DNA from: Promicromonospora sp. AC04
GTDB taxonomy: Bacteria > Actinomycetota > Actinomycetes > Actinomycetales > Cellulomonadaceae
DNA length: 64,000 bases
Direction: 5' to 3'
NCBI RefSeq assembly: GCF_003058225.1
Contig: NZ_QBUG01000005.1
Span: forward strand, 248,001-312,000
Of the stretch, positions 10,093 through 18,583 are shown piece after piece. The notes under the pieces were generated by a model. The model searched no databases and was not told the DNA's origin. It worked only from the letters and a program-made list of their open reading frames with translations. Numbering within the stretch: position 1 is the first letter of the stretch; the number at the start of each line of letters is the position of its first letter. The translations under genes and the position numbers were made by a program.

Positions 10093-10773
10093 TTAGGACT
10101 GCTCGGTCGCCGCTATCGCCTTCGCCAGCTCTTCCCGCAGCGGCTTGACCGCCTTCGTGTCGGGGTGCATCTCCAGGGCCCGCAGGTGCTGCTTGGCCTC
10201 GAACACCCGGTCGGCCTCGAGCGCGGCCAGCACCAGGTGCTTGCCGACGATCGGCGAGTGCTCCCGCACCCGCCAGTGCCCGACCCCCAGGCCCAAGGCC
10301 TCCACGGGCATCCCCGCGTCGCGCAGGATGGCGAGCCCCTCGGCCAGGGCGTTGCCATCGGGGTCCCGCTCGGCCGCGGTGGTGAGCCGCCGGACGGCGC
10401 CCTCCGGGTCGTCGGCCAGCGACAGCCGGCCCAGCTCGATCAGCGGGTACCAGCCCCGCGGGTGCCCGGCGAGCTCCTCGGCGAGGGCCCAGACAGCGAG
10501 GTCGGCGTCCTGCTGCTTCGACTCGGGGATCTCGTCGGAGTCCCGGAGCGGGTCCTCCAGCGTCGGGTCCTCGGCGGCCCGACGGCGGACTATCTCCGCC
10601 AGGGCGCCGAACGCCTCCTCGTTGTTCGGATCGTCGGTCAGCTGAGCGCGCAGCGCGTCCTCGTGTCCCGCGTCCCCTCGTCGGGGCGCCGACGGCGACG
10701 GACGGCGAGCACCGACCGTGGACGCAGACAGGGGCCGACGGATGAGGCGGCGGAGCCGTTGCATCAGGGCCAT
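10093..10773 (-). CDS. TPR-like helical protein of unknown function
   Basis: 226 residues. After a basic N-terminus (MALMQRLRRLIRR), residues 35-226 are a series of helix pairs like tetratricopeptide repeats (DPNNEEAFGALAEIVRRRAA; HPRGWYPLIELGRLSL; DPEGAVRRLTTAAERDP; REHSPIVGKHLVLAALEA). Such folds bind other proteins. The gene is divergent from the fasR-like regulator and convergent with aceE, and homologues appear in the same place in related genomes (from memory). No catalytic motif was seen. Confidence 0.8.
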   Translation of the reverse strand: MALMQRLRRLIRRPLSASTVGARRPSPSAPRRGDAGHEDALRAQLTDDPNNEEAFGALAEIVRRRAAEDPTLEDPLRDSDEIPESKQQDADLAVWALAEELAGHPRGWYPLIELGRLSLADDPEGAVRRLTTAAERDPDGNALAEGLAILRDAGMPVEALGLGVGHWRVREHSPIVGKHLVLAALEADRVFEAKQHLRALEMHPDTKAVKPLREELAKAIAATEQS

Positions 10774-10833
10774 ACCTCGACCCTACAGTTTTCCGCCAAG
10801 CCGCACTGGGCTGAGGCTGTCGCGAAAGTCCGT

Positions 10834-10872
10834 TTGTGGACTCCCCACAACTCGGGCTCGTATGCTGCCGGA
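10834..10872 (+). promoter_or_regulatory. Promoter and possible operator of the PucR/FasR-type gene
   Basis: TATGCT (10861-10866) lies 6 nt before the GTG start, predicting a leaderless mRNA. An inverted repeat, TTGTGG-ACTCC-CCACAA (10834-10850), covers the expected -35 area and may be an autoregulatory site. Confidence 0.55.
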
Positions 10873-12255
10873 GTGCCAGCAACGCGACGGGCCGCTCGAG
10901 CCAGCGCCCACGAGACCGACCGGGGGGCCGGGCAAGCAACCGACCACAGCAAGAGCCAGGACACCGGTCGGGCGGCGGGCCCCGCCGCTGGCATGAGCAA
11001 GGACACGGGCAAGAGCACCGGCAAGAGCGCCACCAAGGCCACGACCAGCAAGGACAGCTCCCCGCCCGAGAAGAACCCCGAGGCGACACCCGATCCGGCC
11101 GCGGAGCCCGTCGGCTTCCCCATGAACCTCCAGCGGGTCCGCGAGGCCAGCGGCCTCCTGACCGCCGCCGCGATGCGCCGCCTCGACGAGGACCTCAACT
11201 GGTACCGCGAGCTGCCCGCGGAGGACCGCTCGTACGTGGGCCTCGTCGCCCAGGCCGGCATCAACGCGTTCACCTCCTGGTTCACCGACCCCGACCGGCC
11301 GCCGCACGGCGTCAGCGAGATCTTCGCCGCGGCGCCCACCGAGCTGACCCGCTCCATCTCGCTGCAGCACACCCTGCAGCTCGTGCGCGTGGTGGTCGAC
11401 GTCGTCGAGACGCACTCCGACCGGATCGCCGCCCCCGGCGGCGAGCGCGACCTGCGCGAGGCGGTGCTGCGCTACTCCCGCGAGGTCGCGTTCTCCGCGG
11501 CCGAGGTCTATGCCCGCGCCGCCGAGTGGCGCGGCGCGTGGGACGCGCGGCTCGAAGCTCTGGTCGTCGACGCCCTCGTCCGCGGCGACGGCGACGACTC
11601 CCTCCGCTCGCGCATCTCGGCGCTGGGCTGGAGCGGCCGCGGCAACGCGCTCGTCGTCGTGGGGCTCGCGACCGAGGAGCTCGACGAGATCCGCACCGCC
11701 GAGATCCGCCGGGTCGCCCGGCGTGCGGCGGGCGACGCCCTCGTCGGGATCCACGGTGACCGCCTCGTGCTCGTGCTCGGCGGCGAGGGCGACCTCGTGG
11801 CCGCCGCCACGTCGCTCCTGTCCCGCTTCGGCACCGGTCCGGTGGTCATCGGCACCCAGGTGCCGAGCCTGACCGACGCCGCCCGGTCGGCCCGGTCCGC
11901 GCTCGCCGGCCTCACGGCGGCCCCGGCGTGGCCGCAGGCGCCCCGCCCGGTCATGGCGGACGACCTCCTGCCCGAACGCGTCCTGACCGGCGACTACACG
12001 GCCCGCGCCACGCTGATCGCCCAGGCGTTCACCCCGCTGCAGGACGCCGGTGGCGCCGTGCTGGAGACCCTCTCGGCGTACCTCGGCACCGGCCGCTCCC
12101 TGGAGGCCGCAGCGCGCCATCTGTACGTTCACCCCAACACGGTGCGCTACCGCCTCCGCAAGGTCTCGGAGATCACCGGCTGGGACCCGCTCGACGCCCG
12201 CGAGTCGTTCGTGCTGCAGGTGGCGCTGGCGCTGGGCCAGCTCGGCCGGGGCTGA
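10873..12255 (+). CDS. fasR: PucR/CdaR-type helix-turn-helix regulator of fatty acid synthesis (FasR-like)
   Basis: 460 residues from a GTG at 10873. Residues 1-85 are a low-complexity basic tail (KDTGKSTGKSATKATTSKDS). The body from MNLQRVREASGLL onwards matches the regulator encoded before fabD in Streptomyces (FasR), which activates the fab operon. The C-terminal PucR-type HTH reads SLEAAARHLYVHPNTVRYRL and then RKVSEITGWDP. The middle part (about 220-330) is the GGDEF-like degenerate domain seen in CdaR relatives. It lies 130 bp before fabD in the same direction, and the gene order supports the role. The N-terminal tail is longer than I would expect, so a later start is possible. Confidence 0.88.
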   Translation: MPATRRAARASAHETDRGAGQATDHSKSQDTGRAAGPAAGMSKDTGKSTGKSATKATTSKDSSPPEKNPEATPDPAAEPVGFPMNLQRVREASGLLTAAAMRRLDEDLNWYRELPAEDRSYVGLVAQAGINAFTSWFTDPDRPPHGVSEIFAAAPTELTRSISLQHTLQLVRVVVDVVETHSDRIAAPGGERDLREAVLRYSREVAFSAAEVYARAAEWRGAWDARLEALVVDALVRGDGDDSLRSRISALGWSGRGNALVVVGLATEELDEIRTAEIRRVARRAAGDALVGIHGDRLVLVLGGEGDLVAAATSLLSRFGTGPVVIGTQVPSLTDAARSARSALAGLTAAPAWPQAPRPVMADDLLPERVLTGDYTARATLIAQAFTPLQDAGGAVLETLSAYLGTGRSLEAAARHLYVHPNTVRYRLRKVSEITGWDPLDARESFVLQVALALGQLGRG

Positions 12256-12385
12256 GCCGGCCGGCCAGCGGAGTCACTAGCTCTTGCCCGAGGTCAGCGC
12301 CTTGTAGGTTCCCGACAATGGCCCTCTGTCAGGTTGGTACAGGTCGCGACGTCCGGGAAGCAGCCCGGGTTGGCAGAGTGGACGC

Positions 12386-13372
12386 GTGCTCGCCGTCGTC
12401 TGCCCTGGACAGGGCTCTCAGACCCCCGGGATGCTCAGCGACTGGCTCGAGCTGCCCGGTACCGAACAACGCCTCGCAGCAGCATCCGAGGCCTCGAACC
12501 TGGACCTGGTGGCGCACGGCACGACGTCGGACGCGGACACGATCCGCGACACCGCCGTGGCCCAGCCGCTGATCGTCACCACCTCGCTGCTCGCGTTCCG
12601 CATCCTGCTGGACGGGCGTGCGGCCGCGGACGTCGTGGACGTCACCGCAGGCCACTCCGTCGGCGAGCTGTCGGCAGCCGCTGTGGCGGGCGCCCTGTCC
12701 GACGACGGCGCGGCCGGCCTGGTCGCACGCCGCGCCCGGGCGATGGCCACCGCCGCTGCGGCAGCGCCGTCGGGCATGAGCGCCGTCGTGGGCGGCGACC
12801 CCGACGAGGTGCTCGCCGCGATCGAGGCCGCGGGCCTGTGGCCCGCGAACGTGAACGGCGCCGGCCAGACGGTCGCCGCCGGCGCGCTGGAGAACCTCGC
12901 CAAGCTGGCCGAGAACCCGCCGACCCGCGCCCGCGTGATCCCCCTGCAGGTCGCCGGCGCGTTCCACACCCCGTACATGGACGCGGCGCGCGCGGAGTTC
13001 GAGCCGGTGGCCCTCGGCTGGGACGCCACCGACCCGACGCTGCCCTTCCTCGCCGACCTGGACGGGACCGCCTACACCGGCGGCGCCCACGGTCACGGGA
13101 CCGGCGCCGACGTGCTGCGCAACATCGCGGGCCAGGTCACGGCCCCGGTGCGCTGGGACCTGATCATGACGAACCTCGCCGAGCGCGGCGTCACCGGCCT
13201 GCTGGAGCTCGCCCCCGGCGGCGTCCTGACCGGCCTCGCGAAGCGCGGCCTCAAGGGCGTCGAGACGGTGGCGGTCAAGTCGCCCGCCGACCTCGACGCG
13301 GCCCGCGAGCTGATCGCGGCACACAGCAACGCCCTTTCCAGCGGCACGAGCGCGACCGGAGCAGCCCAGTGA
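12386..13372 (+). CDS. fabD: Malonyl-CoA:ACP transacylase
   Basis: 328 residues from GTG at 12386. It moves malonyl from CoA to acyl carrier protein to start each FAS-II elongation. The nucleophile Ser91 is in GHSVGEL and the PGQGSQTPGM start is canonical. The catalytic His is in GAFHTPYM. A CAGAGT box lies 6 nt before the GTG, so the message may be leaderless. The stop codon overlaps the fabH start (GTGA), indicating translational coupling. Confidence 0.97.
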   Translation: MLAVVCPGQGSQTPGMLSDWLELPGTEQRLAAASEASNLDLVAHGTTSDADTIRDTAVAQPLIVTTSLLAFRILLDGRAAADVVDVTAGHSVGELSAAAVAGALSDDGAAGLVARRARAMATAAAAAPSGMSAVVGGDPDEVLAAIEAAGLWPANVNGAGQTVAAGALENLAKLAENPPTRARVIPLQVAGAFHTPYMDAARAEFEPVALGWDATDPTLPFLADLDGTAYTGGAHGHGTGADVLRNIAGQVTAPVRWDLIMTNLAERGVTGLLELAPGGVLTGLAKRGLKGVETVAVKSPADLDAARELIAAHSNALSSGTSATGAAQ

Positions 13373-14370
13373 CCACCCTGCAGCAGGCCCAGCCCACGCA
13401 GTTCTCGCGGATCCTCGCGATCGGCGCGGAGCGCGGCGAGCTCGTCGTCACGAACGACGACATCGCGGGCCCCATCGACTCCTCGGACGAGTGGATCCGC
13501 CAGCGCACCGGCATCATCACGCGCCGTCGGGCCGCCGACGGCACGGACGTGCTCGACCTGGCCGAGGCCGCCGCGAACAAGGCGCTCGACGCCGCGGGCC
13601 TCGCCGGCGCGGACATCGACGCGGTGATCATCTCGACGATCACGCACATGCACATGACGCCGTCGGCCGCCGCGATCCTGGCCGACCGCATCGGCGCGAC
13701 GCCCGCGGCCGCCTACGACGTGTCGGCGGCCTGCGCCGGCTACGCGTACGGCATCGGCCAGGCGGACGCCCTGGTCCGGGCCGGGCTGGCCCGGCACGTG
13801 CTGGTGATCGGCGCCGAGAAGCTCAGCGAGATCATCGACCCGACCGACCGCTCCATCTCCTTCCTGCTGGGCGACGGCGCGGGCGCCGCGATCGTCGGCC
13901 CCTCGGACACGCCGGGCATCGGCCCGACGGTGTGGGGCTCGGACGGCTCCAAGGCCACCGCGATCCGCCAGACACACTCGTGGACCGAGCTGCGCGAGGA
14001 CCCCTCGCTGGGCTGGCCCACGCTGCGCCAGGACGGCCCCACGGTGTTCAAGTGGGCGAGCTTCCAGATGGCGCCCATCGCCGAGAAGGCGATGGCCGAG
14101 GCGGGCGTGACGGCCGAGGACATCAAGGTCTTCATCCCGCACCAGGCCAACATGCGGATCATCGACCAGATGAAGAAGCAGCTCGGTCTGCCGGATACCG
14201 TGGTGATAGCGCGCGACATCGCCGAGACGGGCAACACGTCCGCCGCGTCGATCCCACTGGCCGCCGAGCGGCTCCTGTCCGATGGACAGGCCAAGTCCGG
14301 CGACCTCGCCCTCCAGATCGGGTTCGGCGCAGGCCTCGTCTACGCCGCGCAGGTAGTGGTGCTCCCGTAG
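13369..14370 (+). CDS. fabH: Beta-ketoacyl-ACP synthase III
   Basis: 333 residues. It condenses an acyl-CoA primer with malonyl-ACP to begin a fatty acid. The catalytic triad is visible: Cys122 in SAACAGYAYG, His in PHQANMRI and Asn in TGNTSAAS. Its GTG overlaps the fabD stop by 4 nt. In Actinobacteria this enzyme often prefers branched primers, giving iso and anteiso acids; that preference cannot be read from the sequence. acpP follows 145 bp downstream. Confidence 0.97.
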   Translation: MTTLQQAQPTQFSRILAIGAERGELVVTNDDIAGPIDSSDEWIRQRTGIITRRRAADGTDVLDLAEAAANKALDAAGLAGADIDAVIISTITHMHMTPSAAAILADRIGATPAAAYDVSAACAGYAYGIGQADALVRAGLARHVLVIGAEKLSEIIDPTDRSISFLLGDGAGAAIVGPSDTPGIGPTVWGSDGSKATAIRQTHSWTELREDPSLGWPTLRQDGPTVFKWASFQMAPIAEKAMAEAGVTAEDIKVFIPHQANMRIIDQMKKQLGLPDTVVIARDIAETGNTSAASIPLAAERLLSDGQAKSGDLALQIGFGAGLVYAAQVVVLP

Positions 14371-14515
14371 CCGGGTGGGCCGGGCGGGCAGGGCAGGAGA
14401 GGGTCGCCAGCCGTGGTCCGTCGTGCATTTCGGTCTCCGGATGCGCCAAGATCTGACCAGCAAGACACCGGTGCCCGATGGCGCCGGTGACCGATACGAA
14501 AGATAAGGAAGTCCC

Positions 14516-14764
14516 ATGGCCAACACGGACCAGGAGATCCTCGAGGGCCTCGCCGAGATCGTCGCCGAGGAGACGGGCCTCGACACGGCCGACGTCCTGC
14601 TGGAGAAGTCCTTCACGGACGACCTCGACATCGACTCCCTGTCGATGATGACCATCGTCACGCACGCCGAGGACAAGTTCGGGGTTCGCATCCCGGACGA
14701 GGAGGTCAAGAACCTCGCAACCGTCGGCGACGCCGTGAGCTTCATCAAGGGCGCTCAGGCCTGA
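14516..14764 (+). CDS. acpP: Acyl carrier protein
   Basis: 82 residues, acidic, with the 4'-phosphopantetheine site Ser41 in DLDIDSLSM. It carries the growing acyl chain between the FAS-II enzymes. AAGGAAG lies upstream of the ATG. Helices I-III are recognisable by EILEGLAEIVAEETGL, DSLSMMTIVTHAEDKFG and PDEEVKNLATVGDAV. Confidence 0.97.
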   Translation: MANTDQEILEGLAEIVAEETGLDTADVLLEKSFTDDLDIDSLSMMTIVTHAEDKFGVRIPDEEVKNLATVGDAVSFIKGAQA

Positions 14765-14893
14765 GCCGCCCCCGACGGCGGGCGCGTGGCCCAGCTCGAT
14801 CCACGGGCCCGCGCCGCCGTCGGGCACACGCTGCCAACAGGCAGCACTATTAGCACCTGCCCCCTTCGTCCCATCACTCTCGGGAGCATCACC

Positions 14894-16138
14894 ATGACCT
14901 CCACACGCGAAGTCGTCGTCACCGGCCTCGGCGCCACCACCCCGCTGGGCGGGGACGTGGCGTCCACGTGGGAGGCCGCGCTCGCAGGCGCGTCCGGAGC
15001 GCGCACCCTCGAGAACGACTGGGCGGAGAAGTACGGCCTGCCCGTGACCTTCGCCGCCACCATCAAGGTGGACCCGGCCGAGGTCCTCTCCCGCCCCGAG
15101 ACCAAGCGGATGGACCCGTCCGCGCAGTACGCGATAGTCGCGGCGCGCGAGGCCTGGGCCGACGCAGGCAGCCCCGAGGTCGACGGCGACCGGCTCGGCG
15201 CCGTGGTGTCGTCGGGCATTGGCGGGATCCAGACCATCCTGGACGGCTGGGACACGCTCCGGGAGCGCGGCGCGCGGCGCATGCTGCCCATGACCGTCCC
15301 GATGCTGATGCCGAACTCGCCGTCCGCCTACGTGTCCCTCGAGTTCGGCGCTCGCGCCGGCACGCACGCCCTCGTGTCGGCGTGCGCCTCCGGCGCCGAG
15401 GCCGTCGGCTACGCCGTCGAGATGATCCGCTCCGGCCGGGCCGACGTCGTCGTCGCCGGCGGCACCGAGGCCGCCATCCACCCCATGCCGCTCGGCGCAT
15501 TCGCTGCGTCCCGAACGCTGTCGCTGCGCAACGACGACCCGCAGGCCGCCTCCCGCCCGTACGACGTCGACCGCGACGGCTTCGTCCTCGGCGAGGGTGC
15601 GGCGGTCCTGGTGCTGGAGAGCGCCGAGCACGCCGCGGCCCGCGGCGCCCGCGTCTACGCGAAGGTCGGCGGCGTCGGCCTGTCGTCGGACGCGTACCAC
15701 ATCACCTCCCCCGACCCCGAGGGCACGGGCCAGGTGGCCGCCATGCGGTTCGCGATCGAGGACGCCGGGGTGACCGCCGCCGACATCGTGCACGTCAACG
15801 CGCACGCCACGTCCACCAAGGTGGGCGACCTCACCGAGACGCGCTCGATCCGGACCCTCCTGGGGGCCGACGCCGACCACGTGCTGCTCTCGGCGACCAA
15901 GTCGATGACGGGCCACCTGCTGGGCGGCGCCGGCGCCATCGAGTCGCTGTTCGCGGTCAAGGCGGTCGCCGAGCGCCTCGCCCCGCCCACGATCAACGTG
16001 GACAACCCGGACCCCGAGCTGCAGGTGCCGCTCGTGCGCAACGAGCCCGCGAAGCTGCCGGGCGGCGACGTCGCGGCGATCAACAACTCGTTCGGCTTCG
16101 GCGGACACAACGTCGCCCTGGTGATCCAGAACGCCTGA
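14894..16138 (+). CDS. fabF: Beta-ketoacyl-ACP synthase II
   Basis: 414 residues from the ATG at 14894; an earlier in-frame ATG at 14786 adds residues that do not resemble FabF. It elongates acyl-ACP with malonyl-ACP. The Cys-His-His triad is in VSACASGAEAVG (Cys164), NAHATST and KSMTGHLLGG. It closes the fab operon, and a 19-bp hairpin follows at 16173-16213. Confidence 0.97.
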   Translation: MTSTREVVVTGLGATTPLGGDVASTWEAALAGASGARTLENDWAEKYGLPVTFAATIKVDPAEVLSRPETKRMDPSAQYAIVAAREAWADAGSPEVDGDRLGAVVSSGIGGIQTILDGWDTLRERGARRMLPMTVPMLMPNSPSAYVSLEFGARAGTHALVSACASGAEAVGYAVEMIRSGRADVVVAGGTEAAIHPMPLGAFAASRTLSLRNDDPQAASRPYDVDRDGFVLGEGAAVLVLESAEHAAARGARVYAKVGGVGLSSDAYHITSPDPEGTGQVAAMRFAIEDAGVTAADIVHVNAHATSTKVGDLTETRSIRTLLGADADHVLLSATKSMTGHLLGGAGAIESLFAVKAVAERLAPPTINVDNPDPELQVPLVRNEPAKLPGGDVAAINNSFGFGGHNVALVIQNA

Positions 16139-16172
16139 TCCCGGCCACCGCCGTCGGGCGGACGCACGTGTC

Positions 16173-16213
16173 GTCAGACGCTCAGGTCACCGCGGGTGAC
16201 CTGAGCGTCTGAC
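16173..16213 (+). terminator. 19-bp hairpin ending the fab operon
   Basis: GTCAGACGCTCAGGTCACC (16173-16191) pairs perfectly with 16195-16213 around a 3-nt loop, 34 nt past the fabF stop. It has no U-tract. Confidence 0.8.
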
Positions 16214-16327
16214 CCGTTTACCGCCGCGGTCGCCGGTCGAGCCGGTCGGGGCCCATGGCCGGGCCAGTACCACTGCGTGGGCCTGTCGTGCCCACGCCCC
16301 CTCCTTCTGACATGGGAGAATGTCCGC

Positions 16328-16813
16328 ATGGCAATGCGTGAGATCCGTGTAGTTCCCGACCCCGTGCTGCGCACCCCGTGCGACACCGTGACGACGATCG
16401 ACGACCGCGTCCGCGGCCTGGTCGCGGACCTGGTCGAGACGGTCGACGACGAGGGGCGCGCCGGGCTGGCCGCCAACCAGATCGGCGTCTCCCTGCGGGC
16501 CTTCTCGTGGAACATCGAAGGCGACATCGGCTACGTGATAAACCCGCGCATCGTCGAGCTGGGCGAGGAGCAGCAGGACGGCGGCGAGGGCTGCCTGTCC
16601 GTGCCGGGACTCTGGTACCCGACCGTGCGCGCGAACTACGCGAGGGTCGAGGGCATCAACCTCGAAGGCGAGCCGATCACCGTGGAGGGCACCGGGATCA
16701 TGGCCCGCTGCCTCCAGCACGAGTGCGATCACCTCGACGGCATGGTCTACCTCGACCGGCTCCAGAAGGAGACGCGGCGCGCGGCGATGCGGGAGCTTCG
16801 CGCGCGCCTGTGA
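16328..16813 (+). CDS. def: Peptide deformylase
   Basis: 161 residues. It removes the formyl group from new N-termini using a metal. The three motifs are present: AGLAANQIG (motif 1, with Asn in place of the usual Pro), EGCLSVPG (motif 2, Cys ligand) and QHECDHLDG (motif 3, HExxH). It lies 189 bp past fabF after a strong hairpin, so it is probably transcribed alone. The ATG at 16328 has a GGGAGAA about 9 nt upstream; 16334 is an alternative start. Confidence 0.95.
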   Translation: MAMREIRVVPDPVLRTPCDTVTTIDDRVRGLVADLVETVDDEGRAGLAANQIGVSLRAFSWNIEGDIGYVINPRIVELGEEQQDGGEGCLSVPGLWYPTVRANYARVEGINLEGEPITVEGTGIMARCLQHECDHLDGMVYLDRLQKETRRAAMRELRARL

Positions 16814-17090
16814 GGCCCGATGTGCGTTTTTCGTACATAGCGTGCATGTGGGATGAATCTTCAGAAGATCTCCGGCAGCACTAGTGGCCGTATGCCCTTT
16901 TAGGCAAGAATGTGCCGAACGAACTCGTCGTACGAAGTGATTCTTTCGACGGCATGCGGGCCGTTTCGCCTCGCATGTCGCCGATGAATCGGGCAGGATG
17001 TGGTCCGAAGCACCGCTGTGCAGCCGACCACAGCGTCACCGCCCGGGTGAGGACGTAGGGGAAGACGTACCTCGACCCAGGGAGGAAGAC
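16814..17090. promoter_or_regulatory. AT-richer 277-bp leader before the DUF3145 gene
   Basis: No ORF is supported. The composition drops well below the local GC level, with runs such as GCGTTTTTCG. A perfect palindrome ATCTTC-A-GAAGAT lies at 16857-16869. It is probably the promoter region of the DUF3145 gene with a regulator site. Confidence 0.4.
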
Positions 17091-17588
17091 ATGGCCGGTG
17101 TCATCACGCGGGGTGTGCTCTTTGTGCATTCCGCGCCTCGTGCCCTGTGCCCCCACATCGAGTGGGCCGCGGGGAACGTTCTAGGCGTGCGCGTTTCCAT
17201 GGACTGGACCGCACAGCCCGCAGGGCGCGGTCTGTACCGCGCCGAGTACTCGTGGCAGGGTCCGCAGGGCACCGGCGCCAAGCTGGCGTCGGCCCTGCGC
17301 GGGTGGTCGCACCTGCGTTACGAGGTCACCGAGGACGCGAGCAACGGGGCCGACGGCGCCCGCTGGTCGCACACCCCCGACCTCGGCATCTTCCACGCCA
17401 TGACGGACGTGCACGGCAACGTCGTGGTCCAGGAGGACCGGGTCCGCGCCGCCCTGGAGCTCGCCGACCCGCGCGCCATGCGGGACGCGCTCGACCTTGC
17501 CCTGGGCGCCGCCTGGGACGACGAGCTGGAGCCGTTCCGCTACGCCGGCCTCGGCGCCCCGGTCCGCTGGCTCCACCAGGTCGGCTGA
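17091..17588 (+). CDS. DUF3145 family protein
   Basis: 165 residues, ATG with GGGAGGAAG at good spacing. The sequence GVLFVHSAPRALCPHIEWAA at the start, then LYRAEYSWQGPQGTGAKLAS and WHLRYEVTE-like stretches, mark the actinobacterial DUF3145 family. The family is regularly found beside fabF, so a link to lipid synthesis is suspected; no activity is known. It converges on the HTTM gene, with a long hairpin between them. Confidence 0.9.
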   Translation: MAGVITRGVLFVHSAPRALCPHIEWAAGNVLGVRVSMDWTAQPAGRGLYRAEYSWQGPQGTGAKLASALRGWSHLRYEVTEDASNGADGARWSHTPDLGIFHAMTDVHGNVVVQEDRVRAALELADPRAMRDALDLALGAAWDDELEPFRYAGLGAPVRWLHQVG

Positions 17589-17602
17589 CCCTCCTCGGAC
17601 AG

Positions 17603-17671
17603 ACGGGTTGACCACAGCGCTTGCTGCCAAGAAGGGCCCCGGCCTGGCAGCAGCCGCTGTGGTCAACCCGT
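17603..17671. terminator. Two-step long hairpin between DUF3145 and HTTM genes
   Basis: The outer stem of 17 bp (17603-17619 with 17655-17671) and inner stem of 8 bp (TGCTGCCA 17622-17629 with TGGCAGCA 17645-17652) are perfect. The stop codon of the convergent HTTM gene (17663-17665) lies inside the right arm. Confidence 0.75.
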
Positions 17672-18583
17672 CCGTTCCGGCGGTTGGTGGCGCCAGCGGG
17701 CGATCGTCGCGTCGCGGAGGAAGACGCAGTCGCCCGCCATCATGAACAGCGAGAAGAACGGCAGCCCCATGATCACGGCGATGCCCGCGTGCATGGCCAG
17801 CGCCCCGGCCACGCCCGCCACCCGCAGGTGTCGCTGCAGCAGGAGGAGCGGGAACGCGAGCTGAAGAGCGAGCGTCCCCCACGTCACCGCGGCGACCAGC
17901 CACCCGCTGCCCGCTACGAGGTCCGCCAGCGGCGGCCACGGCCGGAACTGCGGCAGCATCAGCGGGTAGTACACGGCCGTTCCCTCGCGCCACTCGGTTC
18001 CGTGCAGCTTGAACAGCCCGGACAGCACGTACGCCAGGCAGATCTGCGCACCCACCGCCAGCACGGCGGCGTTGTGGAGCAGGTTGCGCACCTGCGTCCG
18101 CGCGGGCCGCGGGCGGGCCGACGCCGTCAGGGCCGACGCCGGAAGGCCCGCCCCGCTCCCCCGGCGTCGGGCATCGAGGGACCAGCGGGCCGACGTGTCC
18201 GCGAAGCACAGGTAGACCAGCAGGATCCGCGAGATGTTGTCGCCCTGGTCGGCGACCAGGGGGTTGATCGCGGTCAGGCCCGTCCAGCCGAGCACCAGCA
18301 GCGGCACCGTCCACCGGGCCCGCCAGCCCACCGTGACCAGCACGGCCACCAGGAGCAGCGCGACGCAGCCCGCCGTGAGCAGCGGGCCGCTGGCGAGCGC
18401 GTGCCCGCCGAGCGGCGTCGTCCAGCGGGCCCCGGTGCCCCACAGGGCCTGGCGAGCCGAGAAGTTCACCGCGACGTACCCGCCGATGCCCAGGCCGAAC
18501 ACGATGCGCATCAGCGCGACGCCGTAGGTCGCGTGGGCGGATGCGATCATCCAGCGCACACCGACGTCGAGCAGGCGGGTCAC
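17663..18583 (-). CDS. HTTM-domain membrane protein, SdpB-like
   Basis: 306 residues with about eight hydrophobic segments, beginning MTRLLDVGVRWMIASAHATYGVALMRI in two parts and continuing with typical HTTM features (FADTSARWSLDARRR, AYVLSGLFKLHGTEWREGTAVYY in two parts). HTTM is the domain of vitamin-K-dependent carboxylase and of SdpB, a membrane protein needed to make the Bacillus SdpC toxin. Its GTG overlaps the stop of the upstream DUF5819 gene (GTGA), so the two are made together. No SdpC-like precursor was found. A role in maturing some exported peptide is inference from the SdpAB analogy. Confidence 0.85.
   Translation of the reverse strand: MTRLLDVGVRWMIASAHATYGVALMRIVFGLGIGGYVAVNFSARQALWGTGARWTTPLGGHALASGPLLTAGCVALLLVAVLVTVGWRARWTVPLLVLGWTGLTAINPLVADQGDNISRILLVYLCFADTSARWSLDARRRGSGAGLPASALTASARPRPARTQVRNLLHNAAVLAVGAQICLAYVLSGLFKLHGTEWREGTAVYYPLMLPQFRPWPPLADLVAGSGWLVAAVTWGTLALQLAFPLLLLQRHLRVAGVAGALAMHAGIAVIMGLPFFSLFMMAGDCVFLRDATIARWRHQPPERTG

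Noticed and set aside
10165-10872. Long N-terminal extension of the PucR/FasR-type gene
   Set aside because: It would run antisense through the TPR-like gene; a leaderless promoter (TATGCT) marks GTG 10873 as the start.
14786-14893. Upstream ATG extension of fabF
   Set aside because: The added residues (AQLDPRARAAVGHTL) do not resemble FabF; the ATG at 14894 starts the canonical REVVVTGLG.
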